DNA of 64,000 nucleotides from Nitrogeniibacter mangrovi (GCF_010983895.1 NZ_CP048836.1:2480001-2544000), one strand, 5' to 3'. Shown: positions 19,542 to 31,744, counted from the first letter of the stretch. Notes: generated by a model not told the origin, from the letters alone. Program-made: numbers and translations.

Positions 19542-20828
19542 ATGCGAGACGCCCGCACGACGCTGACCGCGATGTTCGACGCTGCGCTGGCCGCCGCGGA
19601 CCCGGCACGCATCATCCCGGCTGCGCTCGATGGCCTCGAACCGCCTCGCGGCCGCCTGGTCGTCATCGGCGCGGGCAAGGCATCGGCGGCCATGGCGCGC
19701 GCGGTGGAGCAGCACTGGTCGCATCTGGGCGAACGCATGAGCGGCCTGGTCGTGACCCGGGACGGCCATGCGGTGCCCTGCGAGCATGTGGAGATCGTCG
19801 AGGCAGCCCATCCGGTGCCGGACGCCCGCGGCTACAACGCCGCACGCCGGCTCATGCAGGAGACCGTTCACGATCTGACCGAGGACGACCTCGTCCTCGC
19901 GCTCATCTCCGGCGGCGGCTCGGCACTGCTCACGCTGCCCGCGCCGGGCATCCTCCTGGAAGAGAAACAGCAGTTGAACCGCGCCCTGCTGCGCAGCGGC
20001 GCGTCGATCCGCGAGATCAACTGCGTGCGCAAACACCTGTCCGCCCTCAAGGGCGGCCGGCTGGCGCTGGCCTGCGGCCCGGCCCGCCTGGTCACCTGGC
20101 TGATCTCCGATGTCCCCGGCGACGATCCCGCCGTGGTCGCCTCGGGCCCCACCCTGCCCGACCCGAGCACCTGCGAAGACGCGCTCACCATCCTGCAACG
20201 CTACGGCATCGATATCCCCGAAGCGGTGGGCGAGTTGCTCGTCGGCGGCACCGGGGAGACGCCCAAGCCCGGCGATCCGCGATTCGATGCTCACCAGGTC
20301 GCCTTTCTCGCCACCCCGCAGATGGCCCTGGAGGCCGCGGCACACACCGCCGAAGCGACCGGGCTGCGCGCCCATATCCTGTCGGACGCCATCGAGGGCG
20401 AAGCACGCGACGTGGCCGCGGTGGTCGGTGCGATCGCCCGCCAGGTGGCCGATCGGGGCCAACCCTTCGCCCCGCCCTGCGTGCTGCTCTCGGGTGGCGA
20501 GACCACGGTCACGGTGCGCGGCAGCGGCACCGGCGGGCGTAACGTCGAATTCCTCACCGCGCTCGCCCTGTGCCTGCACGGTCATGCACACATCCACGCC
20601 CTGGCGGCCGACACCGACGGCATCGACGGCATGGCCGATTTCGCCGGCGCGATCATCGATCCGGGGACCGAAGCGCGCGCCCTGGATCACGGACTGGCAT
20701 TGCAGGCCGTGCTCGACAACAACGATGGTCACGCCCTGTTCCAGACCCTGGGCGACAGTGTCGTGACCGGGCCGACGCTCACCAACGTCAACGATTTCCG
20801 GGCGGTGCTGATCGATACCCCCGCGTGA
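19542..20828 (+). CDS. Glycerate kinase, GckA/TtuD type (DUF4147-MOFRL)
   Basis: 428-residue class II glycerate 2-kinase, phosphorylating D-glycerate to 2-phosphoglycerate. The N-terminal DUF4147 domain has VVIGAGKASAAMARAVE and LISGGGSALL; the C-terminal MOFRL domain has LLSGGETTVTVRGSGTGGRN and ALAADTDGIDG. The ATG at 19542 has GGGAG upstream; the in-frame ATG at 19503 has none. No tartronate-semialdehyde reductase or glyoxylate genes are nearby, so the feeding pathway is unknown. Its last 41 bp overlap the convergent LysR gene. Confidence 0.9.
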   Translation: MRDARTTLTAMFDAALAAADPARIIPAALDGLEPPRGRLVVIGAGKASAAMARAVEQHWSHLGERMSGLVVTRDGHAVPCEHVEIVEAAHPVPDARGYNAARRLMQETVHDLTEDDLVLALISGGGSALLTLPAPGILLEEKQQLNRALLRSGASIREINCVRKHLSALKGGRLALACGPARLVTWLISDVPGDDPAVVASGPTLPDPSTCEDALTILQRYGIDIPEAVGELLVGGTGETPKPGDPRFDAHQVAFLATPQMALEAAAHTAEATGLRAHILSDAIEGEARDVAAVVGAIARQVADRGQPFAPPCVLLSGGETTVTVRGSGTGGRNVEFLTALALCLHGHAHIHALAADTDGIDGMADFAGAIIDPGTEARALDHGLALQAVLDNNDGHALFQTLGDSVVTGPTLTNVNDFRAVLIDTPA

Positions 20829-21708
20829 TCGTCTCCAGCAGCGCCAGGAACCGGTCCACCACCGGCACTTCCCGCCCGGTGGGCATGGCCACCGACAACG
20901 GCACGCTGGCGCCGGCATCGCGCACCGGCAGGTAACGCACCCCCGCCAGACGCACGTTCTCCAGCTGCGCGGGCAGCAAGGCCAGGCCCACGCCGGCGGC
21001 CACCAGCGCGATCTGCGTCGTCGCCTCCCGCGCCACCTGGACCACCCGGGGCTCGAATCCGGCGGCCCGCGACAGCTGGGCAAGCAACAGGGGCAGACCG
21101 GTGCCGCCGTCGGCCGGGAAGGTGATGAAGGCTGCGTTGCGCAGCTCGTGCAGGTGCACCCCGGCCCCCTGCGCCAGCGGGTGCGCGGCCGGCATCACCA
21201 CGATCACCGGGTCGCGCCAGATCTCGCGCAGGACGATGCCCTTGGGGGCATGGCTGGCCGGAATGCGCACCAGGCCGACATCCAGGCGCCCCTCGCGCAG
21301 CGCCTCGAACTGACGGTCGCTGAACAGTTCCTGCAGCTGCAGATCGACGCCGGGGTAGGCGTCGCGGTAGGCACGGATCACATCGCTGAACACCGGGCTG
21401 TACGGCAAGGACGACGTGAAGGCCACGCGCAAGCGCCCGAGCTCGCCCCGTGCGGCGCCGAGCACCTCGTCCCGGGCCTGGTCGGCATCGGCCAGCAGCT
21501 GCCGCGCCCGAACCAGAAACGTCTCGCCGCTGGCGGTCAGCGCCACCTTGCGCCGGGTGCGCGCGAAGAGCGTCACCCCGAGTTCTTCCTCGAGCGCCCG
21601 GATCTGCATCGACAGGGGCGGCTGCGCGATGTGCAGGCGCTCGGCGGCGCGCGTGAAGCTCAGTTCCTCGGCGACGGCGACGAAATAGCGCAGATGACGA
21701 AATTCCAT
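20788..21708 (-). CDS. LysR-family transcriptional regulator, YnfL-like position
   Basis: 306 residues. The N-terminal winged helix (MEFRHLRYFVAVAEELSFTRAAERLHIAQPP is the span; key part LSFTRAAERLHIAQ) is followed by a LysR substrate-binding domain. It is divergent from an MFS transporter of the YnfM type, the same arrangement as ynfL/ynfM in E. coli, so it likely controls that exporter. The ATG at 21708 is chosen over an upstream extension lacking homology. The 3' end overlaps the convergent glycerate kinase by 41 bp. Confidence 0.92.
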   Translation of the reverse strand: MEFRHLRYFVAVAEELSFTRAAERLHIAQPPLSMQIRALEEELGVTLFARTRRKVALTASGETFLVRARQLLADADQARDEVLGAARGELGRLRVAFTSSLPYSPVFSDVIRAYRDAYPGVDLQLQELFSDRQFEALREGRLDVGLVRIPASHAPKGIVLREIWRDPVIVVMPAAHPLAQGAGVHLHELRNAAFITFPADGGTGLPLLLAQLSRAAGFEPRVVQVAREATTQIALVAAGVGLALLPAQLENVRLAGVRYLPVRDAGASVPLSVAMPTGREVPVVDRFLALLETITRGYRSAPPGNR

Positions 21709-21710
21709 TG

Positions 21711-21763
21711 ATACTTTATATATATCATTGAAAAACAAATCATATATTGGACGAAATAAAAGC
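21711..21763. promoter_or_regulatory. AT-rich divergent control region, lysR/MFS
   Basis: A strongly AT-rich stretch with TTTATATATATC and CATATATTGG in an otherwise GC-rich sequence lies between the divergent regulator and transporter. It likely holds both promoters and the LysR-type operator. I could not fix a unique T-N11-A site. Confidence 0.5.
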
Positions 21764-21814
21764 ACCGGTCTAGCATCGACACATCCTCCGCTGTCCGCTT
21801 CACCAGGAAGACGC

Positions 21815-23077
21815 ATGCAAGACCACACGCTCCCGCCCGATCAGCTCGAAGCCGGCACCCCCGCCTATCGCCGTGCCAATTTCGCGGTCTTCCTGGGCGG
21901 CTTCGCCTGCTTCGCCATGCTGTACGGCACCCAGCCCCTGCTGCCCCTGCTGGCCGAGACCTTCGCCGTGTCCCCGACGCATGCGAGCCTGAGCGTGTCC
22001 TACGGCACCGGCGCCCTCGCCCTGGCGCTGATTCCCGCCAGCCTGCTCTCCGACCGCTTCGGCCGGCTCGCCCTGATGCGCATCGCGCTGGCGCTGGCCG
22101 CGATGCTGGCCATGACCTGCGCCTTCGCCCGCAGCTTCGACGAACTGCTCCTGCTCCGGGCCCTGCTCGGCGTCACCCTGGCGGGCCTGCCCGCCGCGGC
22201 GATGGCCTACCTGGGCGAGGAGATCGCGCCCAGCGCCCAGGGGCGGGCCATGGGGCTGTACATCGCGGGCAACGCCTTCGGCGGCATGAGCGGCCGCTTC
22301 ATGGCCGCCGCCATCACCGACCTGAGCAACTGGCGCGTCGCCCTGTTCGTGATCGGGGTCGTCGGCGCCGCCGCAGCCTTTGCCTTCTTCTTCGCCCTGC
22401 CCGCCTCGCGCCATTTCAGGCGCCGCAGCATCCGCCTCCAGGCGGTGGGCCGAGACGCCGCCGCGCTGTTCTCCGACGCGGGCCTGCCGTGGCTGTTCCT
22501 GTGCGCGTTCCTGCTCATGGGCGCCTTCGTCGCGCTCTACAACTTCCTCACCTTCCGGCTCGTCGCGCCCCCCTTTTCCCTCGGCCAGACCGCCATCGGC
22601 GGCATCTTCCTGCTCTATCTGGTGGGCACCTGGGCATCGGCCTGGGCCGGCCAGCTGGCCGACCGGATCGGCCGGCGCAACGTGCTGTGGATGATGGTGT
22701 GCCTGATGCTCGCCGGTGTCGGTCTGACCTGGCTGAGCTGGCTCCCCGCACTCATCGCCGGCGTCGCCCTGTTCACGCTGGGGTACTTCGGAGCCCACAC
22801 CACCTGCAGTGGCTGGGTGGGACGGCGCGCTGGCGCGCGCCGCGCGCTGGCGGCGGCGATCTACCTGTCGAGCTACTACCTGGGCAGCAGCATCCTCGGC
22901 TCGACCGTCGGTCTGGCCTGGGATGCCGGCCAGTGGGCGGCGGTCGCAAGCGTGCTGATGGGTCTGTGCGCCGTCGTCCTCGGCGTGGCGATGCACCTGC
23001 GCCGGATTCCGCGCGTCGGACAGAGCGTCACCACCCGCAACACCGCCACTGCGCTCGGGGCGGGCTGCCGCAGCTGA
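21815..23077 (+). CDS. MFS transporter, YnfM-type
   Basis: 420 residues with about twelve membrane segments. After helix 2 the loop LLSDRFGRLALMR is the MFS A-motif; a second copy, QLADRIGRRNVLW, follows helix 8. Sequence style (FAMLYGTQPLLPLLAETF near the N-terminus) is that of the YnfM/AraJ-like drug-efflux branch. The ATG at 21815 has AGGAAG upstream. It is divergent from a LysR regulator, its probable controller. The substrate is unknown. Confidence 0.9.
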   Translation: MQDHTLPPDQLEAGTPAYRRANFAVFLGGFACFAMLYGTQPLLPLLAETFAVSPTHASLSVSYGTGALALALIPASLLSDRFGRLALMRIALALAAMLAMTCAFARSFDELLLLRALLGVTLAGLPAAAMAYLGEEIAPSAQGRAMGLYIAGNAFGGMSGRFMAAAITDLSNWRVALFVIGVVGAAAAFAFFFALPASRHFRRRSIRLQAVGRDAAALFSDAGLPWLFLCAFLLMGAFVALYNFLTFRLVAPPFSLGQTAIGGIFLLYLVGTWASAWAGQLADRIGRRNVLWMMVCLMLAGVGLTWLSWLPALIAGVALFTLGYFGAHTTCSGWVGRRAGARRALAAAIYLSSYYLGSSILGSTVGLAWDAGQWAAVASVLMGLCAVVLGVAMHLRRIPRVGQSVTTRNTATALGAGCRS

Positions 23078-23180
23078 AATGCGTCCTCGCGGGCGCCGGG
23101 CAACCGCAGACGACGCGCACTGCCGGTGCAGCCCGTTGCCGCGGCCAATCTCAGCCGAACACACCCCGGAGCCACAAAAA

Positions 23181-23216
23181 ACAAAAACCCCGCCGATTCC
23201 GGCGGGGTTTTTGTTC
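23181..23216. terminator. Bidirectional terminator between MFS and acnB
   Basis: A perfect 16-bp stem (AACAAAAACCCCGCCG / CGGCGGGGTTTTTGTT) with loop ATTC lies between two convergent genes. T-runs flank both arms. Confidence 0.88.
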
Positions 23217-23232
23217 GGCCTGTCGCTGTCGA

Positions 23233-25829
23233 TCAGACTTCGACGGTGTCGGCCACTTCCTTGAACTCGTCGATCTGGTCGAAGTTCATGTAGCGGTACA
23301 CTTCGCCGGCCTTGGCACCCAGCGCCTCGACCTGAGCCATGTACTCGGCCGTGGTCGGGATCTTGCCCATCAGCGCGCACACCGCGGCCAGTTCGGCCGA
23401 ACCCAGATAGACCTGGGTGTCGATACCAAGACGGTTCGGGAAGTTGCGCGTGGAGGTGGACATGGCGGTCGAACCCTTGCGGATCTGCGCCTGGTTACCC
23501 ATGCACAGCGAGCAGCCCGGCATTTCCATGCGGGCGCCGGACTTGCCGAGCACCGAGTAGTAGCCTTCCTCGTTGAGGATCATGGCGTCCATCTTGGTCG
23601 GCGGGGCGATCCACAGGCGGGTCGGGATGTCCGACTTGCCTTCGAGCACCTTGCCGGCGGCACGGAAGTGACCGATGTTGGTCATGCACGAGCCGATGAA
23701 CACCTCGTCGATGTTGGCGCCGGCGACTTCGGACAGCGTCTTGACGTCGTCCGGGTCGTTCGGGCAGGCCACGATCGGCTCCTTGATGTCGGCCAGATCG
23801 ATCTCGATCACGGCGGCGTACTCGGCATCGGCGTCGCCCTTGAGCAGTTCGCCGTTGGCGATCCACTCTTCCATGGCCTTGATGCGACGGCCCAGGGTGC
23901 GCTTGTCTTCGTAGCCGTTGGCGATCATCCACTTCATGAGCGTGATGTTCGAGTTCATGTACTCGACGATCGGGGCCTTGTCCAGATGCACCGTGCACCC
24001 GGCGGCGGAACGCTCGGCGGAGGCGTCGGACAACTCGAACGCCTGCTCGACCTTCAGGTCCGGCAGCCCTTCGATTTCGAGGATACGACCAGAGAAGATG
24101 TTCTTCTTGCCCTTCTTCTCGACCGTCAGCAGACCTTGCTTGATGGCGTACAGCGGGATGGCGTTAACCAGATCACGCAGGGTGACGCCCGGCTCCATCT
24201 TGCCCTTGAAGCGCACCAGCACGGACTCGGGCATGTCCAGCGGCATCACGCCGGTGGCGGCCGCGAAGGCCACCAGACCGGAACCGGCCGGGAAGGAGAT
24301 GCCGATCGGGAAGCGGGTGTGCGAGTCGCCGCCGGTACCGACGGTGTCCGGCAGCAGCAGGCGGTTGAGCCAGGAGTGGATCACGCCATCGCCCGGGCGC
24401 AGCGCGACGCCGCCACGGGTGGAGATGAAGGACGGCAGCTCGCGGTGCATGCGCACGTCCACCAGCTTCGGATACGCGGCGGTGTGGCAGAAGGACTGCA
24501 TCACCAGATCGGCGGAGAAGCCGAGGCAGGCCAGATCCTTCAGTTCGTCGCGGGTCATCGGGCCGGTGGTGTCCTGGGAACCGACGGTCGTCATCTTGGG
24601 CTCGCAGTAGGTGCCCGGGCGGATGCCCTGGCCTTCCGGCATGCCGCAGGCGCGACCGACCATCTTCTGCGCCAGCGAGAAGCCCTTGCCGGAATCGGCC
24701 GGGTTCTGCGGCAGGCGGAACAGGGTGGAGACCGGCAGACCCAGGGCTTCACGCGCCTTGGCGGTGAGGCCGCGGCCGATGATCAGCGGGATACGGCCGC
24801 CGGCGCGCACTTCGTCGAGAATGACCGGCGTCTTGAGCGGGGCTTCGGCGATCTGGGCGCCGTTCTTGAAGGCGGTGACGACAGCGGTGTCGCTGTTCAC
24901 CTTCAGCTCGATCTCGTCGCCCATCTCCATGTCGGAGGTGTCGATCTCGATCGGCAGCGCACCCGCGTCTTCCATGGTGTTGAAGAAGATCGGGGCGATC
25001 TTGCCGCCCAGGCACACGCCACCGAAGCGCTTGTTCGGCACGAAGGGGATGTCCTCGCCGGTCCACCACAGCACCGAGTTGGTGGCAGATTTGCGGGAGG
25101 AACCGGTACCGACCACATCACCGACGTAGGCGATCAGGTTGCCCTTGGCCTTGAGCGCCTCGAGTTGCTTGATCGGGCCGCGGGTACCCGGCTCGTCGGC
25201 GTCGATGCCCGGACGCGGGTTCTTGAGCATGGCCAGCGCGTGCAGCGGGATGTCGGGGCGGGACCAGGCATCCGGCGCCGGCGACAGGTCGTCGGTGTTG
25301 GTCTCGCCGGTGACCTTGAAGACGGTCAGCTTGAGCGAGGCCGGCACTTCCGGGCGGCTGGTGAACCACTCGCCATCGGCCCAGGACTGCATCACCGCCT
25401 TGGCATTGGCGCTGCCCTTCTCGGCCAGTTCCTTGACGTCGTGGAAGTAGTCGAACATGAGCAGGGTCTTCTTGAGCGCATCGGCTGCAATGCCCCCCAC
25501 TTCGGCGTCATCGAGCAGATCGATCATCGGCTTGATGTTGAAGCCGCCGAGCATGGTGCCCAGCAGTTCGGTGGCCTTGGCACGAGACACCAGCGCACAG
25601 GTTGCCTCGCCCTTGGCGAGCTTGGCCAGGAACTCGGCCTTGACCTTGGCGGCGTCGTCCACACCCGCCGGCACGCGGTAGGTCAGCAGTTCAACCAGGA
25701 AGGCTTCTTCACCTGCGGGGGGTTCTTGAGAAGTTCGACCAGCTCGGTGGTCTGCTGCTTGTCCAGCGGCAGCGCGGGGATACCAAGCGCCTCGCGCTCG
25801 GCGGCATGCGTACGATAGGCTTCTAGCAC
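23233..25829 (-). pseudogene. acnB: Aconitate hydratase B with a one-base frameshift near the 5' end
   Basis: AcnB is the main TCA-cycle aconitase in many proteobacteria. The first part, from a GTG start at 25827-25829 with AGGAAGGA upstream ([12 protein letters not shown]...LVELLKNPP), is AcnB-like, but after a run of six C at 25717-25722 the frame shifts and stops at 25683. One extra base there restores [21 protein letters not shown] and joins the 813-codon remainder, which is intact: [32 protein letters not shown] and the cluster motif GCSLCMGNQ. So this is either a sequencing or assembly error in a homopolymer, or a recent inactivating deletion. It is divergent from acnA. Confidence 0.9.
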
Positions 25830-25902
25830 GGCGACATCCTTCCTGTTACACGGTGACTCACACACCCCGGGGCGGCGCCCGAGGCAAACGGACCAATTAT
25901 AT

Positions 25903-25916
25903 ATCTTTTATAAGAC
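25903..25916. promoter_or_regulatory. Palindromic operator candidate between acnB and acnA
   Basis: ATCTTTTATAAGAC contains TCTT-TTAT-AAGA, a short inverted repeat inside the only AT-rich stretch (25895-25925) of the 243-bp divergent region. Form and position suit a GntR- or similar dimeric regulator acting on both aconitase genes. No regulator is encoded next to it. Confidence 0.4.
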
Positions 25917-26072
25917 TTACATTAACCGATGCGACTTACGGCTCCCTGACGCACCTGCAGCAATTCTACGCGTGTTGCAGCGCGGCGTAACCTTCCCGGG
26001 GAACAACGGATGCAAAAAACGGCCCAAAACCCCGAGCCCACCGAGAAGGATCCGATCGACACGGAGGTCATC

Positions 26073-28775
<2,703 letters not shown>

Positions 28776-28829
28776 GGCATCGTCGGACCGGCCCCGCCGG
28801 CCCGACGCGCGCCGTGTCAGAATCCCGCC

Positions 28830-29222
28830 ATGAAACCGACCAAGCGCACCCCCTGCCCCTGCGGCCGCCCCAGAATCTTCGACGCCTGCTGCCGGCCGCT
28901 CATCGAAGGCCAAGGCGTCGCCCACGACGCCGAATCGCTGATGCGCTCCCGCTACAGCGCCTTCGCCACCGGCGCGGTCGATTACCTGCGCGCGAGCTGG
29001 CACCCGTCGACGCGGCCTACCGAACTCGACCTGGACGACAACCCGCGCTGGATCAGCCTGAGCATCGTGCGTAGCGAAACCACCGGTGACGCCACCGCGA
29101 TCGTCGAGTTCATTGCCCGCTACCGGGTCGGCGGCAGAGCGCAGGCCTTGCACGAAATCAGCCGCTTCGTGCGCGAGGACGGGCGCTGGTACTACGTGGA
29201 CGGCGACATCCAGGGCGACTGA
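28830..29222 (+). CDS. YchJ-family protein with SEC-C-like motif
   Basis: 130 residues. The N-terminal cysteine motif CPCGRP...CC (C9, C11, C20, C21) is a zinc-binding SEC-C-like motif. It is followed by the YchJ middle domain with LMRSRYSAFATGAVDYL and a compact NTF2-like C-terminal fold. Biochemical function unknown. There is no ribosome site; CAGAAT ends 6 bases before the ATG, so the message may be leaderless. Its stop codon overlaps the -35 of the next operon. Confidence 0.88.
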   Translation: MKPTKRTPCPCGRPRIFDACCRPLIEGQGVAHDAESLMRSRYSAFATGAVDYLRASWHPSTRPTELDLDDNPRWISLSIVRSETTGDATAIVEFIARYRVGGRAQALHEISRFVREDGRWYYVDGDIQGD

Positions 29223-29247
29223 CAGGCGTTCGGGGCATCCCTATAAT
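29219..29247 (+). promoter_or_regulatory. Sigma-70 promoter of the DUF6394-channel operon
   Basis: CTGACA (29219-29224) and TATAAT (29242-29247) are spaced by exactly 17 bp. The -10 is perfect and the -35 matches 5 of 6. The start point would lie about 30 bp before the DUF6394 ATG. The -35 overlaps the ychJ stop codon. Confidence 0.75.
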
Positions 29248-29282
29248 CAGTCATCTTCCATGACGACAGGGATCGCCCGCGC

Positions 29283-29666
29283 ATGAATCTGGAAAAGGTC
29301 ATCTTCGGCTTCTTCATCGTCCTGGCCGCCACGCTCAACTTCGGTTTCTTCGTCGGCGATCTGGACAACCCGGCCCACCATGACATCTACGAGCTGTTCG
29401 CGGCTATCGTCGTCAACTTCATCGCCACCGTGCTCAAGTTCGGCGATCGCACGCAGATCGGCGCGGTGCACCTGTCCACCTCGCTGGTGGCCGACCTGCA
29501 GCTGATCGCCGCTGCCCTGGTCTGGGGCTACGGGGTGCACATCGCCGGGGTGGGCATGTCCCCGGACATCACCGCCAAGGTGGTGTCCCTGTCCGGCGGT
29601 GCCATGCTCGCCAACGTGGTCTCGATCGTCATCCTGATCTCCGAGACCATCATGCAGCGCCGATGA
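29283..29666 (+). CDS. DUF6394 family membrane protein
   Basis: 127 residues with four predicted membrane segments (about 5-27, 36-54, 66-86 and 98-122) and short loops, with no signal peptide. It resembles DUF6394, for which I know no function. The ATGA overlap with the following RCK channel gene means the two are translationally coupled, and both are driven by one strong promoter. An accessory subunit or regulator of the channel is a reasonable inference, not shown by the sequence. Confidence 0.75.
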   Translation: MNLEKVIFGFFIVLAATLNFGFFVGDLDNPAHHDIYELFAAIVVNFIATVLKFGDRTQIGAVHLSTSLVADLQLIAAALVWGYGVHIAGVGMSPDITAKVVSLSGGAMLANVVSIVILISETIMQRR

Positions 29667-31381
29667 ACCGCAACACCCACCTGAGCACCCTGTTCCTGGC
29701 CATGCGGCGCCTGCGGGCGCCGCTGATCACGCTGATCGTCATCTATGGCATCTCGGTACTGGGCCTGAGCATCATCCCGGGCGCGGACGGGCAGCCGATG
29801 AGCTTCTTCCACGCCTTCTACTTCATCAGCTACACCGCCACCACCATCGGCTTCGGCGAGATTCCCGGCACCTTCTCGGAACCGCAGCGCCTGTGGGTGC
29901 TGATCTGCATCTATCTGGCCGTGGTGGGCTGGGCGTATACCCTCGGCGCGCTGTTTTCGCTGCTGCAGGACGGCACCTTCCGCGAGGCGGTCAGCGCCGA
30001 GCGCTTCGGTCGCGCCGTGCGGCGCCTGCACGAACCCTTCTATCTCGTGTGCGGTTACGGCGAGACCGGCCGGCGCGTGTGCCGCGCGCTCGACCAGATG
30101 GGCCTGCGCTCGGTGGTGCTGGAAACGGCGCCGCAGCGGGTCGGCGAGGTGGACCTGCACAACTACCTGGCCGACATCCCGGTGCTGCGCGCCGATGCCA
30201 GCCACCCCGACCAGCTGCGCCAGGCCGGCCTCGGCAGCCCCCACTGCCAGGGGGTGCTGGCACTGACCAACGATGATCGCGCCAACCTCGCGGTGGCCAT
30301 CTCCGCGCGCCTGCTGGCGCCGCAGATCCCGGCCCTGTGCCGCGCCGAATCCGCCGAGGTGGCGGCGAACATGGCCTCCTTCGGCACCCGCCACATCATC
30401 AACCCATACGAAAAATTCGCCGACTACCTGGCCCAGGCGCTGCATGCGCCCAACGCCTACCACCTGCTCAACTGGCTCACCGGCCCGCCGGGCACCTGCG
30501 TGGAACGCCACCGCGACCCGCCGCGGGGCAAATGGATCGTGTGCGGCTACGGAGACTTCGGCCGCGTGCTGGTCGATGCCTTCGACCAGGAGGACGTGCC
30601 GGTCACCATCATCGACCGCGACCCGGCCGAACCGGGCGAACACGACCGCCACCGGCGCGTTCGCGGCGACGGCACCGGCGCGGCGGTGCTCGAGCGCGCC
30701 AACATCGACCAGGCCGCCGGCATCGTCGCCAGCACCGGCGACGACATGGACAACCTGTCCATCGTCATGACCGCGCGCGAACTCAATCCGGATCTGTTCG
30801 TGATCCTGCGCATGAACCACTTCACCAACCACGAGCTGTTCGAAGCCTTCGCCGCCGACGCCACGGTGGTGCCCAGCCAGATCATCGCCAACGAATGTCT
30901 CGCGGTGCTGACCACGCCGCTGCTGGAGCGCTTTCTCGAGGAGATGCGCCAGCGTGACGACGCCTGGGCCGGCCGGCTGCTCGAACGCCTCACCGGGCGC
31001 TTCGGCTGGATGGTGCCCAGCGTATGGAGCGTGCGCCTCACCGAGCGGGATGCGCCGGCCCTGCACACGCGTCTGCAGCGCGACGCGCCGACGATCACGC
31101 TCGGCGAGCTATTGCGCAGCCCCCATGACCGCAACGATCCGCTGGACGCCGAGGTCCTCTATCTGTGCCGCGAAGGCAGTGTGCACGTCACCGCGCCCGC
31201 CCCCACCCTGCCGGTGTGCCTCGGTGACGAGCTGCTGCTGGTCGGGCGCCGTTCGGCCCGCGCCGCCCTGGCGCTGACCCTGGAGAACATCCACTCGCTC
31301 GCCTATGTGCTCACCGGCGCCGAACTACCGGGCGGTCTGATCTGGGAGCGGATCGCGCGCTGGCGCCAGTCCGGCCGTTGA
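29663..31381 (+). CDS. Two-TM potassium channel with tandem RCK/TrkA-N domains
   Basis: 572 residues. The first helix (about 17-38) and pore are followed by the selectivity filter TATTIGFGE, a K+-filter variant, and a second helix near 75-100. Two Rossmann-fold RCK domains follow, starting at CGYGETGRRVCRAL (about 129) and CGYGDFGRVLVDAF (about 293), each with a GxGxxG motif, then a C-terminal region resembling TrkA-C. Ligand gating by nucleotide or cation is expected from the family. The 3' end overlaps the convergent receiver gene by 57 bp. Confidence 0.92.
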   Translation: MNRNTHLSTLFLAMRRLRAPLITLIVIYGISVLGLSIIPGADGQPMSFFHAFYFISYTATTIGFGEIPGTFSEPQRLWVLICIYLAVVGWAYTLGALFSLLQDGTFREAVSAERFGRAVRRLHEPFYLVCGYGETGRRVCRALDQMGLRSVVLETAPQRVGEVDLHNYLADIPVLRADASHPDQLRQAGLGSPHCQGVLALTNDDRANLAVAISARLLAPQIPALCRAESAEVAANMASFGTRHIINPYEKFADYLAQALHAPNAYHLLNWLTGPPGTCVERHRDPPRGKWIVCGYGDFGRVLVDAFDQEDVPVTIIDRDPAEPGEHDRHRRVRGDGTGAAVLERANIDQAAGIVASTGDDMDNLSIVMTARELNPDLFVILRMNHFTNHELFEAFAADATVVPSQIIANECLAVLTTPLLERFLEEMRQRDDAWAGRLLERLTGRFGWMVPSVWSVRLTERDAPALHTRLQRDAPTITLGELLRSPHDRNDPLDAEVLYLCREGSVHVTAPAPTLPVCLGDELLLVGRRSARAALALTLENIHSLAYVLTGAELPGGLIWERIARWRQSGR

Positions 31382-31744
31382 CGGCGGATCGGCCAGATGA
31401 CCGACCGCGCGCAGCACCTCGGCCGGTGCGACCGGCCGGATCAGCAGACCGTCGAAACCGAGCGCGAGCAAGGCATCCCGCTCCGCCGTGTCCACCGGCC
31501 CGGTGTAGGCGATGATGCGTACATCGCGATGCTCTGGCGATGCGCGCAAATGACGGCACAGCCGAATGCCGCCCATGCCCGGCATGATCAGATCGAGCAG
31601 CACCACATCGATACGCAAGTGCGAGAGCACCCCCAGGGCGGCTTCGCCGCTGGCCGCGCAACTGACCTCGAAGCCGGCGCGACGCAGCACCACCGCGGGC
31701 AATCGCCGGTTGGCCGTCACATCGTCCACAATCAGCACATGCAT
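31325..31744 (-). CDS. Single-domain response regulator (CheY-like receiver)
   Basis: 139 residues: receiver domain MHVLIVDDVTANRRL with acidic pocket VDD, phospho-acceptor aspartate in VVLLDLIMPGMGG and the switch threonine in IIAYTG. There is no output domain; the last about 25 residues are a Pro/Ala-rich tail. No histidine kinase gene is nearby, so the partner is unknown. ATG at 31742-31744 with GAGGGG upstream. The stop lies inside the 3' end of the channel gene on the other strand. Confidence 0.9.
   Translation of the reverse strand: MHVLIVDDVTANRRLPAVVLRRAGFEVSCAASGEAALGVLSHLRIDVVLLDLIMPGMGGIRLCRHLRASPEHRDVRIIAYTGPVDTAERDALLALGFDGLLIRPVAPAEVLRAVGHLADPPSTAGLAPARDPLPDQTAR

Noticed and set aside
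21050-21065. tRNA-like T-arm GGCTCGAATCCGGC
   Set aside because: Lies within the lysR reading frame and has no matching acceptor, D or anticodon arms.
22489-25818. 1109-codon plus-strand frame antisense to acnB and spanning the MFS end
   Set aside because: Crosses the strong terminator and covers an unrelated gene; clearly a shadow of high-GC coding sequence.
25683-25829. Programmed frameshift in acnB
   Set aside because: The C6 run is not a typical slippery site and no stimulator hairpin or stop-proximal Shine-Dalgarno is seen; error or mutation is simpler.
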